Shown here: positions 9,181 through 19,600 of the stretch, one piece after another
Numbering within the stretch: position 1 is the first letter of the stretch
Layout: each line of letters begins with the position of its first letter
Assembly (NCBI GenBank): GCA_024509875.1
Contig: JAMPIV010015278.1
Location: 62,001 to 126,000 of the forward strand
Reading direction: 5' to 3'
Length of the DNA: 64,000 bases
From: Oreohelix idahoensis
Lineage: Eukaryota > Mollusca > Gastropoda > Stylommatophora > Oreohelicidae
The notes under the pieces: generated by a model
The model's database searches: none
What the model was told of the DNA's origin: nothing
What the model saw: only the letters and a program-made list of their open reading frames with translations
Program-made: the position numbers and the translations under genes

Positions 9181-12176
9181 ATATAGTTAGTGTGTAGCTG
9201 AAGGGTATGGTTTAGTTTGTAGTTAAGCAGATATTGTTAGTAGATAGCTTAACCGGTATGGTTTAGTTCGTAGTTAAAACCAATATTTTTAGTGTGCAGC
9301 TGAAAGGGTATGGTTTAGTTTGTACTTAAACAGATATAGATAGTGTGTAGCTTAACGGGTATGGTTTAGTTTGTAGTTAAGCAGATATGGTTAGTATGTA
9401 GCTGAACGGGTATGGTTTAGTTTGTATATGTGCAGGTGTGGTTGGTATGTAGCTGAGCAGGTATGGTTAGTATGAAGCTGAGCGGGTATGGTTAGTACGT
9501 AGCTGAGCCGGTATGGCAAGTGCGTAGCTGAGCATGTATTGTTAGAATGTAGCTCAGCGGGTATGGTTAATATATAGTTAAGGCGTGTGTTTTAGTTTGT
9601 AGTTAAGCAGATATGGTTAGTGTGTAGCTGAACGGGAATGGTTAGTGTGTAGTTAAGCAGGTATGGTTAATATGTAGCTGAACGGGTTTGGTTTACTTTG
9701 TATTTAAGCACATATAATTAGTGTGTTGCTGAACAGTATGGTTTAATTTGTAGTTAAACAGATATGGTTAGAGAGTCGCTGAACTGGTATGGTTTAGTTT
9801 GTAGTTAAGCAGATACGGTTAGTCCGTAAATGAACGGGTATGGTTTAGTTTGTAGTTAAACATATATGGTTAGTGTGTAGCTGAACAGGTGTGGTTTAGT
9901 TTGTAGTTAACCATATATAGTTAGTATGTAACTGAACGGGTATGGTTTAGTTTGAATTTAAACAGATATGATTAGTGTGTAGATGAACGGGTATGGATTA
10001 ATTTGTAGTTAAGCAGATATGGTTAGTATGTAGCTGAACGGGTATGGTTTAGTTTGTAGTTAAGCAAATATGGTTAGTATGTAGCTCAACGACTATGGTT
10101 TAGGTTGTATTTAAGCAGATATGGTAATCATGTAGCAGAACGGGTATGGTTTAGTTTGGTGTTAAATAGATAGTGTTAGTTTGTAGCTGAACGGTTATGG
10201 TTAGTGTGCAGCTGAGCGAGTATGGATAGTATGTAGCTGAACGGGTATGGTTTAGTTTGTAATTAAACAGATATAATTACTGTGTAGCTGAACGGGTATG
10301 GTTTATTTTGTAGTTAAGCAGATTTAGTATGTGACTGAACGGGTATTGTTTAGTTTGTAGTTAAGGCGATATGGTTAGTACGTAGCTGAGCAGGTATGGT
10401 TAATGTTGGAGCTGAGCAGGTATGGTTAGTATGTAGCTGAGCAGGTATGGGTTGTATGTAGCTGTGCAGGTATGGTTAGTATATAGCTGAGCACGTATGG
10501 TTAGTATTTAGCTGAGCAGGCATGGTTAATGTTTAGCTGAGCAGGTATGGTTAGTATGTAGCTAAATGCGTATGGTTTAGTTTGTAGTTAAAAATAGATG
10601 GTTAGTGTGTAGCTGAACGGGTATGGTTAGATTGTAGTTAAGCAGGTATGGTTAGTATGTAGCTAAACGGGTATGGTTTAGTTTGTATTTAAGCAAATAT
10701 GGTTAGTGTGTAGCTAAACGGTATGGTTTAGTTTGTAGTTAAACAGATATGGTTATTGTGTAGCTGAACGGGTATTGCTTAGTTTATAGTTAAGCAGATA
10801 TGGTTAGTGTGCAGCTGAACGGGTATTGTTTAGTTTGTAGTTAAACAGATATGGTTAGTGTGTAGATAAACGGGAATGAGTTAGTTTGTAGTTCAACAGT
10901 TATGGTTATTGTGTAGCTGAACGGATATGGTTTAGTTTGTAGTTAAACAGATATTGTTAGTGTGTAGCTGAACGGGTATGGTTTAGTTTGTAGTTAAGCA
11001 GATATGGTTAGTATGTAGCTGAACGGGTATGGTTTAGTTTGTAGTTAAACAGATATGGTTAGTGTATAGCTGGACGGGTATGGTTTAGATTGTAGCTAAG
11101 CAGATATGGTTTTTATTTAGCTGAACGGGTATGGGTAATGTGTATCTTAGAGGGTATGGTTAGTTTGTAGCTGAACGGGTATGGTTTAGTTAGTAGTTAA
11201 GCAGATATTGTTAGTATGTAGCTAAACGGGTATGGTTTAGTTTGTAGTTAAGCAGATATGATTAGTGTATAATTTAACGAGTATTGTTAGCGTGTAGCTG
11301 AACATGAATGGTTAATATGTAGTTGACCGTGTATGGTTTAGTTTGTAATTATGCAGATAAGGTTATTATATAGCTAAACGTGAATTGGTTAGTTTGTAGT
11401 TAAACACATATGGTTAGTGTGTAGCTGAACGGGTATGTTTTAGTTTGTAGTTAAGCAGATATGGTTAGTGCGTAGCTGAACGGGTATGGTTTAGTGTGTA
11501 ATTAAACAGATATGGTTAGTATGTAGCTGAACGGGTATTATTTAGTTCGTAGTTAAACAGATATGGTTAATGAGTAGATGATCGGGTGTGGTTTAGTCTG
11601 TAGTAAAGCAGATATGGTTAGTGTGTAGCTGCACGGGTATGGTTAATGTGTTGCTCAGCGGGTATGGTTAGTATATAGCTGAACGGGTATGGTTAGTATG
11701 TAGCTGAACGTGTATGGTTAAGTTTGTAGTTAAGCAGATATGGTTAATGTGTAGCTAAACGGAATGGTGTAGTTTGTAGATTATTAGATATGGTTTGTAG
11801 ATAGCTTTACCGGTATGGTTTAGTTCGTAGTTAGAACAGATATTGTTAGTGTGTAGCTGAAAGGGTATGGTTTAGTTTGTACTTAAACAGTTATGGTTAG
11901 TGTGTAGCTGAACGGGTATGGCATAATCTGTAGTTAAGCAGATATGGTTAGTATGTAGCTGAACGGGTATGGTTTAGTTTGTACCTTTGCAAGTGTGATT
12001 GGTATGTAGCTAAGCAGGTATGGTGAGTATATAGCCCAGCGGGTATGGTAAGTATGTAGCTGAGCAGGTATGAGTAGTGTGTAGCTGAGCAGGTATCTTT
12101 AGAATGTAGCTGAGCGGGTATGGTTAATATATAGCTACACGCGTATGTTTTAGTTTGTAGTGAAGCATATGTGGTT
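9181..12176 (+). repeat. 25/26-bp satellite array, segment S1a
   Basis: Alternating monomers: about 25 bp beginning GGTTAGTGTGTAGCTGAACG, and about 26 bp beginning GGTTTAGTTTGTAGTTAAGC. They make a dimer of about 51 bp. Stretches of the first type alone (GCTGAGCAGGTAT variants) occur, for example 9440-9560 and 10370-10560. There is no coding potential. The first 2.1 kb is duplicated at 60162-62333. Confidence 0.95.
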
Positions 12177-13227
12177 GAGACATCACAATTTTGATGGGTG
12201 ACATGAATGCAAAGATAGGTACAGTCAATACTGGATTTGAAGAAGTCATGGGAAAACATGGGCTAGGAGTAATGAATGAAAATGGAGAACTATTCGCAAA
12301 CTTCTGTGCTTCAAATCAACTGGCTATAGGAGGAAGCATGTTTCCACATAAGAGAATACACAAGGCAACATGGATATCACCAAACCATAGAACAGAAAAT
12401 CAGATCGATCATATATGCATAAAGAAGAAGTTTAGATCATCATTGCAGGATGTAAAGGTATATAGAGGAGCAGATGTGGCATCAGATCACCATCTTCTGA
12501 TAGCCAAAGTAAAAATGAAACTCAAGAGATATGCAACAATGCAAAATTATAGACAACAGTTTAATGTAGGACAGCTAAGAAATCAAGAAACAAGAGACAA
12601 ATTTGCGGTCACAGTATCCAACAAATTCCAAGTGCTCCAACAGTTGGAAGATGTAGAGAATACAGAAGACTATTGGCAGCAGGTCAAAACGGTATGGAAG
12701 GAGACATGTGAAGAAATACTGGGGAAAAGGGAAAGACAACAAAAAGCATGGATAACAACAGAAACCATCAATAAGATAAAAGATAGAAAAAACAAGAAAG
12801 CAGAGTTAAACACAAGCAAAACCAGAAGTTCCAAAGCCAAGGCTCAAGAAGTGTACACAGAAGCAAACAAAGAAGTAAAAAGAAGTATCAAAAGAGACAA
12901 GAGGAAGTATATTGAGGAGTTGGCAAGAACTGGACAAGTGCCAGTGGAACAAGAGATGAGAAGAAGACGATGGCGATGGATAGGACACACACTGAGGAAA
13001 CCTGTTGATAGCATTACAAGGCAGTCCTTGTTCTGGAACCCCCAGGGCAAGAGAGGCAGAGGAAGACCAAGAAGTACATGGAGAAGAGAGTTGGAAACAG
13101 AGGTGAAAATGATGAGGAGAACATGGAAAGAACTTGAGATGATGGCACGTGACAGGAGGACTTGGCATGTGTTTGTTGAAGGCCTATGCTCCTTTGGGAG
13201 TGGAGGGTTATGAATGAATGAAAATGA
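12177..13227 (+). mobile_element. Internally deleted, 5'-truncated LINE
   Basis: A 1051-bp insert in satellite, flanked by ATATGTGGTT at 12167-12176 and 13228-13237, which fits a 10-bp target duplication. The 3' end is a (TGAA)n-like tail (about 13210-13227), usual for RTE-like LINEs. It carries endonuclease C-terminal and LINE tail sequences but no RT. Confidence 0.8.
12194..13213 (+). CDS. LINE endonuclease C-half fused in frame to the LINE C-terminal tail, RT deleted
   Basis: An open frame of about 339 codons. It opens with GDMNAKIG and later ASDHHLL, the last motifs of an APE-like (exonuclease-endonuclease-phosphatase) domain. A basic helical linker follows (to about 12930). It then jumps to WRWIGHTLRK and RGRGRPRSTWRRE, the C-terminal signature of RTE-like ORF2 proteins. 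The whole RT domain expected between them is absent, yet the frame stays open. The start is probably truncated: the frame is open back to the insertion point, and the first endonuclease motifs are missing. It could be a fossil of a deleted RNA or a later deletion. A function is not supported; a dominant-negative or DNA-binding role is only conceivable. Confidence 0.7.
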   Translation: MGDMNAKIGTVNTGFEEVMGKHGLGVMNENGELFANFCASNQLAIGGSMFPHKRIHKATWISPNHRTENQIDHICIKKKFRSSLQDVKVYRGADVASDHHLLIAKVKMKLKRYATMQNYRQQFNVGQLRNQETRDKFAVTVSNKFQVLQQLEDVENTEDYWQQVKTVWKETCEEILGKRERQQKAWITTETINKIKDRKNKKAELNTSKTRSSKAKAQEVYTEANKEVKRSIKRDKRKYIEELARTGQVPVEQEMRRRRWRWIGHTLRKPVDSITRQSLFWNPQGKRGRGRPRSTWRRELETEVKMMRRTWKELEMMARDRRTWHVFVEGLCSFGSGGL

Positions 13228-15899
13228 ATATGTGGTTAGTTTGTAGCTGAACGGGTATGGTTTAGTTTGTGGTTAAACAGATATGGTTAGTTTGTAGCTG
13301 AACCGGTATGGTTTAGTTTGTAGTTAAGCACATATATATAGTGTGTATCTGAAAGGGTATGGTTTAGTTTGTAGTTAAACAGATATGATTAGTGTGTATC
13401 TAAAAGGGTATTGTTTAGTTTGTAGTTAAGCAGATATGGTTTGTATGTAACTCAACGGGTATGGTTTAGGTTGTATTTAAGCAGATATGTTTAATATGTA
13501 GCTGAACAGATATGGTTTAGATTGTAGTTAAACAGATATGGTTAGTATGTAGCTGAACGGGTATGGTTTAGTTTATAGTTAAATAGATAGTGTTAATTTG
13601 TAGCTGAACGGTTATAGTTAGTGTGTAGCTGAGCGGGTATGGTTAGTATGTAGCTGAACGGTTATGATTTAGTTTGTAATTAAACAGATATGGTTACTAT
13701 GTATCCGAACGGATATGGTATATTTTGTAGTTAAGCAGATTTAGTATGTGGCTGAACGGGTATTGTTTAGTTTGTAGTTAAGCCAATATGGTAGTATGTC
13801 ACTGAGCTGGCATGGTTTGTGTGTAGCTAAGCAGGTATTGTTGGTATATAGCTGAGACGGTATGGTTAGTATGTAGCTGAGCGGGTATGGTTAGTATGTA
13901 GCTGTGCAGGTATCGTTAGTATGTAGCTGAGCATGGATGGGTAGTATGTAGCTGAAAAGGTATGGCTAGTGTTTAGCTGAGCAGGTATCGTTAGTGTGTA
14001 GCTAAATGCGTATGGTTTAGTTTGTAGTTAAAATGATATGATTAGTGTGTAGCTGAACGGGTATGGTTAGAGTGTAGTTAAGCAGGTATGGTTAGTATGT
14101 AGCTAAACGGGTATGGTTTAGTGTGTATTTAAGCAGATATGGTTAGTGTGTAGCTAAACGGTATGGTTTAGTTTCTAGTTAAAAAGATATGGTTAATGTG
14201 TAGCTGAACGGGTATGGTTTAGTTTGTAGTTAAACAGATATGGTTAGTGTGTAGATGAACGGGAATGGGTTAGTTTGTAGTTAAACAGATATGGTTAGTG
14301 TGTAGCTGAACGGATAAGGTTTAGTTTGTACTTACGCAGATGTAGTTATTGCGTAGCTGAATGGATATGGTTTAGTTTGTAGTTAAACAGATATAGTAAG
14401 TGTGTAGCCTAACGGGTATGGTTTAGTTTGTAGTTAAGCAGATATGGTTAGTATGTAGCTGAACGGATATGGTTTAGTTTGAGGTTAAACAGATATGAAT
14501 AGTCTGTAGCTTAAAGGGTATGGTTTAGATTGTAGTAAAGCAGGTATGATTAGTATGTAGTTTAAAGAGAATGTTTAAGTTTGTAGTTAAACAGATATGG
14601 TTAGTGTATAGCTGAACGGGTGTGGGTTAGTTTGTAGTTAAACAGATATGGTTAGTGTGTAGCTGAACGGGTATGGTTAAGATTGTAGTTAAGCAGATAT
14701 AGTTAGTATGTAGCTAAACGGGTATGGTTTAGTTTGTAGTTAAACAGATATGGTAAGTATGTAGCTGAAAGGGTATGGTTTAGTTTGTAGTTAAATAGAT
14801 AGTTTTAGTTTGTAGCTGAACGGTTATGGTTAGTGTGTAGCTGAGCGGGTATGGTTAGTATGTAGCTGAACGTTTATGATTTAGTTTCTAGTTAAACAGA
14901 TATGGTTACTGTGTTTCTAAACGGACATGGTATATTTTGTAGTTAAGCAGATTTAGTATGTGGCTGCACAGGTATCTTTTAGTTTGTAGTTAAGCCAATA
15001 TGGTTAATATGCAGCTGAGCTGGCTTGGTTTGTGTGTAGCTAAGCAGGTATGGGTAATATGTAGCTGAGCGGGTATGGTTAGTATGTACCTGCGCAGGTA
15101 TGGTTACTGTGTAGCTGAGCAGATATGGTTACTATGTAGCTGAGCAGGTACGGTTAGTATGTAGCTGTACAGGTATGGTTAGTATGTAGCTGAGCATGTA
15201 TGGTTAGTATGTAGCTGAGCAGGTATGGTTAGTGTTTATCTGAGCAGGTATGGTTAGTATGTAGCTAAACGCATATGGTTTAGTTTGTAGTTAAAATGAT
15301 ATGGTTAGTGTGTAGCTGACCGGGTATGGTTAGCGTGTATTTATGCAGATATGGTTAGTGTGTAGCTAAACGTTATGGTTTTGTTTGTAGTTAATTAGAT
15401 ATGGTTAGTGTGTAGCTGAAAGTGTATGGTTAATTTTGTAATTAAACAGATATAATTACTGTGTAGCTGAACGGTTATTGTATATTTTGTAGTTAAGCAG
15501 ATTTAGTATGTGGCTGAACGGGTATTGTTTGGTTTGTTGTTAAGCCGATATGGTTAGTATGTAGCTGAGCGGGTAAGGTTAGTATGTACCTGAGCAGGTA
15601 TGGCTAATGAGAAGCTGAGCAGGTATGGTCTGTATGTAGCTGCGCAGGTATGGTTAGTATATAGCTGAGCACGTATGGTTAGTATGTAGCTGAGCAGGTA
15701 TGGTTAGTATGTAGCTAAACGCGTATGGTTTAGTTTGTAGTTAAAAAGATATGGTTTGTGTGTAGCGAAACGGGTATGGTTAGAGTGTAGTTAAGCAAGT
15801 ATGGTTAGTATGTAGCTAAACGGGTATGGTTTAGTTTGCATTTAAGCATATATAGTTAGTGTGTAGCTAAACGGTATGGTTTAGTTTGTAGTTACGCAG
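13228..15899 (+). repeat. 25/26-bp satellite array, segment S1b
   Basis: Same monomers as S1a. A truncated junction variant (GATTTAGTATGTGGCTG) recurs near 13738, 14950 and 15490, marking higher-order periodicity. The array is interrupted at 15900 by element B and resumes at 23451. Confidence 0.95.
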
Positions 15900-16450
15900 T
15901 GTGGCGTTAAAAGTTTATACTCTTCAGCTGATTGTTTGTGCTCGTTTTCACACTGTGTCTAGGTTTATATATCATAGTCCCACAAGGTTCAGGACAGCCA
16001 CAATAGCTCATTAACGATACTTTCTATGACTCGAAGATTCCACACAACGATCAATATAACAGCTGGATATTTTAGTAACATTCCATTTTTTATTCACGTA
16101 GACAATACATCATTACACAGCATGCATAATTAGGTAGATTCAGCAACTCCTATAATCCGTAGGTCCATAAAAATGTTACCTCATTCCTATTCCTACCTTC
16201 AGTTGTATTTAATAAACATTAATATGTTTCAAGACACTTCTATTGTAACATTTCCCATATTTCTACCACTGGGTAGAATACACACACAAGTCGCCCATTC
16301 AGGGTCAACACACGCTCTGTCCATCTTTCCTCCACACTGCTCACGTCATGTGCGCAATACACATATCGACAAATTACTATCGTGCTGCGCTCATCAGCAC
16401 CAAAAACCTATACATTTTCTAGCGTGTGGCGTGCAATAGCCAGCGCCACA
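15900..16450 (-). mobile_element. 3' LTR of B
   Basis: 551 bp. On the minus strand it begins TGTGGCGCTGGC and ends CGCCACA. A minus-strand AATAAA lies at 16094-16089. The terminal motif recurs subterminally, giving an inverted repeat (TGTGGCG at 16426-16432 against CGCCACA at 16444-16450) that could form a hairpin. Confidence 0.95.
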
Positions 16451-16467
16451 TTACCCCCCCTCGAACA
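16451..16467 (-). promoter_or_regulatory. Polypurine tract of B
   Basis: The minus strand reads GAGGGGGGGTAA directly before the LTR TG. This is the expected plus-strand primer position. Confidence 0.75.
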
Positions 16468-16660
16468 ACTGAAAACTTAGTTTTCAGTCAGGCAATTATA
16501 ATGTGAAGCGAGATTAAATCATTCATCTTATCCCTAATGCCTTATGATTACCTATCATTTATTAAATGATATCTATCTAGATTTTAAAGGAAAAAAAATA
16601 ATGTCAGTAATAACAATATGAATAAATAAGTAATTATTGTCCACTTCCGTATTCGAGTTA

Positions 16661-19600
16661 TTACATAACTCTAGAGAGGGTGTCAGCTAGGACATTGTCC
16701 TTTCCTGCTATTGGTAAAACGTCAAAATCATACCCTTGCATTTGTAGCGCCCATCGGGTGAGACGTGCATTAGTCGATTTAAAAGTCTGTAAATATGTGA
16801 GGGCTTTTTGATCAGTGTATAATTTAAAATGTGTACCCACCAAGAACTTCTGTAGTTTATGTAATGTCCATACCAATGACAAAAGTTCCCTTTCCACAAT
16901 TGGATATCTGGATTCTGTCTCTGAAAGTTTTCTGCTGAGGTAGAATATCGGGTGGCACTCGCCATTAAAGGTCTGCATTAAACATCCCCCGATTCCTTTC
17001 AGAGATGCGTCTGTAACCACGAGAAAAGGTCGTCGTAAGTCTGGTAGTCTTAGTATTGGACTTTTTGAAAATTGTGTTTTGATGTTCTGTAAGGCATGGT
17101 CACACTCTTTGTTCCATATTATTTTGTCAGGCATACCCTTTTTTGTCAGAGCAGATAGAACAGAAGTTAAAAGGGAAAATCGTGGTATAAACCTGTGGTA
17201 AAAGTTTATGAGTCCCAGCAAACTACGAACTTGTTTCTTAGTAGTTGGTATGGCAAGATCCAGTACCCTTTTTAGTGTAGACTCATCAGGTTGTATTGTA
17301 TGTCGGCCAATCTTATGACCCAGAAATGAAATCTCAGTAAACCCAATTTCGACTTTGGAAGGTCGAGCTGTGAGGTTATGTACTCTGAGAGTTTGGAGCA
17401 ACGACTGTATCCCAGCGATATGCTGTTCCCAAGTATCATGAAAAATGCAAATATCGTCCATATACGAAATGAGATCGGTGCGATTACCTAAAACGCGACG
17501 CATCATGCGTACAAAGGTCGCTGGAGCATTCCGTAAACCAAAACACATGACATTGTAATGAAACAATCCACGAGAAGTGGCAAAAGCAGTCAAAGGTTTT
17601 GATACATCAGCCAGAGGAATCTGCCAGTAACCTTTAGATAGGTCAAACTTGCTGAAGAAAGTGGCGGATGATAGGCGTGGCAACAAATCCTCCAGCAAAG
17701 GCATTGGTTCAGAATCGGATATGGTCACCTTGTTAAGGCGACGAAAGTCAATACAAATACGAATTGACTTGTCTTTCTTTCGTACTGCCACCATAGGAAA
17801 ACAGAAAGGTGAATCGGACGGTGAAATAATACCCAGTTTTAACATACCATCTACTTCACTTTCCACCTGATCTCTAACATGTAGAGGAACGGCGTATGGT
17901 CGTAATGAAATCGGGGTGTAATCTGACAATTTGATTTCGTGTGTGATAATGTTAGTACGTCCCGGAAGATCAGACAAAACATCCTGAAAGGATACCAACA
18001 TAGAACGAATTTGATCCCTATGATCTGCAGGTAAATCAGTACAAATTATAACATCATTCCATGTTTCCGAAGACTTAATAGGTGCTACCGGAAACGTGGA
18101 AGGTACATCAGCGAAATTGGTTTGCACCTCATCCACCAACGCGATAGATGCATGATGGGTAGGTTGGTTCATGATAGCATCACAAATGAATTGTAACTGA
18201 GGAGGACGAGTGATGTATGGTAGGAGCATGTTAACATGGAATGTTTTTTCTTTACCCCGCATATTGATGACGTAGTCCACGTCCGTTCTCTTTGCAACCA
18301 CTTTAAACGGACCTTGCCATGTTACTAACAAGTGATCTACTTTGAGTGGCAGGAGAACAAAAACATCGTCATTGATTGAGAAAGACGTTAGTCGTCTATC
18401 TCTGTTAATGCGAGATCTGGTCTTATATTTTGCCATCTCAGATGCTTCAGTCGCCACCTGACATGCATCCACAAGATGTTGGCGTAAATCTGTAACGTAT
18501 TGATAAGTGGATTTCTTCTTATTATTATTATTCACATCAGATTCCATGAACAAATCATGTAAGAGAGACATTGGACCTCTTGGGTTCGCACCAAATACCA
18601 ACTGAAAAGGCGAAAAACCAGTATGATTAGGAACCTCTCTGTACGCAAACAGTACAGCAGGAATAAAACGATCCCATTCTTGAGGAAATGATGTAGTCAC
18701 CTTCCCCAACAATTGTTTCAATGTCCCATTCCAACGTTCCACGACCCCGTTAGAGCTAGGGTGAAATATAGCACTAAGAGAGTGACGGATACGAAGTGTG
18801 TTGAAAACATCTGACATCATACCTGACACGAACTGAGATCCATGATCAGAAAGGATTTCTTCCGGAAACCCGATGCGTGAAAATATAGACAGCAACGCAT
18901 CTGTTACCGACACTGTGGTAATATTTTTTAAAGGAATGGCTTCTGGCCATCTCGTACACAGGTCAATACATGTTAATATGTATTGAAAACCTCTGGTAGA
19001 CCTTACAGACAGTGGTCCTATGATATCAATAGCCAATTTGAAAAAAGGGCGTACAGCAATATCCGTGACCTGTAAAGGTGCTGATTGATGTGCACCCTTA
19101 CGTGCAACACTTCGACATTCAGCGCAAGATTTACAATAAGTTGAAATGTCTTTATTTACCCCAGGCCAATAAAAGTGTTTTAGTAATCTATAAGCCGTAC
19201 GGGAAATTCCCATATGTCCAGCAAATGGTACGTCATGCGCATTTGACAAGACTAGTGCGCGAAATGACGTAGGTACTATAACTTGTTTGAGAATGAAAGA
19301 GTAATTATCAAAACATCGTATCATAATATTATCCTGCATTTGAAACCAATGTCTTGAATTTTTAGAATGTTTAATAGTTCGAGCAATAGCTAATGGGAAT
19401 AAATGTCCCAAAGAAGGATCCATTTGTTGTTTTGCTATAAATATATTTTTGTCAATGTAATGACAAGTTGTAATGTGTTGAGTGTGTATAGAAGAATTTA
19501 ATTCAATTGTCTCTGCAGCTTGTTGTGCTCTGGTTGTGATCGCGTTAGCAAAGGAGGGATGATTTCTCTCCCAATCAATAATATCCTGTTCAGAACACTC

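Larger units (their letters stand above)
1..11325 (+). repeat. Left copy of a large duplicated block (T1/A1/satellite)
   Basis: This stretch realigns with 49917 to about 62330 in the same order: T gag, T LTR, A gag-pol, A 3' LTR, then the same satellite variants. The copies share private lesions: a TAG in the A gag repeat, a SINE-like insert with the same target duplication, and YLDN in RT. They differ by scattered substitutions, a deletion of about 1.2 kb in the T1 LTR, two extra 36-bp repeats in T1, and small satellite gains and losses. The shared satellite flank shows a block duplication, not two insertions. Uncollapsed haplotypes in the assembly remain possible. Confidence 0.88.

Noticed and set aside
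9181..12176. Satellite read as telomeric repeat or CRISPR array
   Set aside because: GGTTAG occurs inside a 25/26-bp unit without TTAGGG tandems. Units are contiguous with no unique spacers, and the context is eukaryotic.
11948..12259. Minus-strand ORF with repeated HTCSATY-like peptides (also 24705-24899)
   Set aside because: Translation of the satellite on the reverse strand; the periodic peptide follows from the repeat.
12806..13168. Minus-strand ORFs across the LINE tail
   Set aside because: Antisense shadows of the LINE frame, which carries clear endonuclease and C-terminal motifs.
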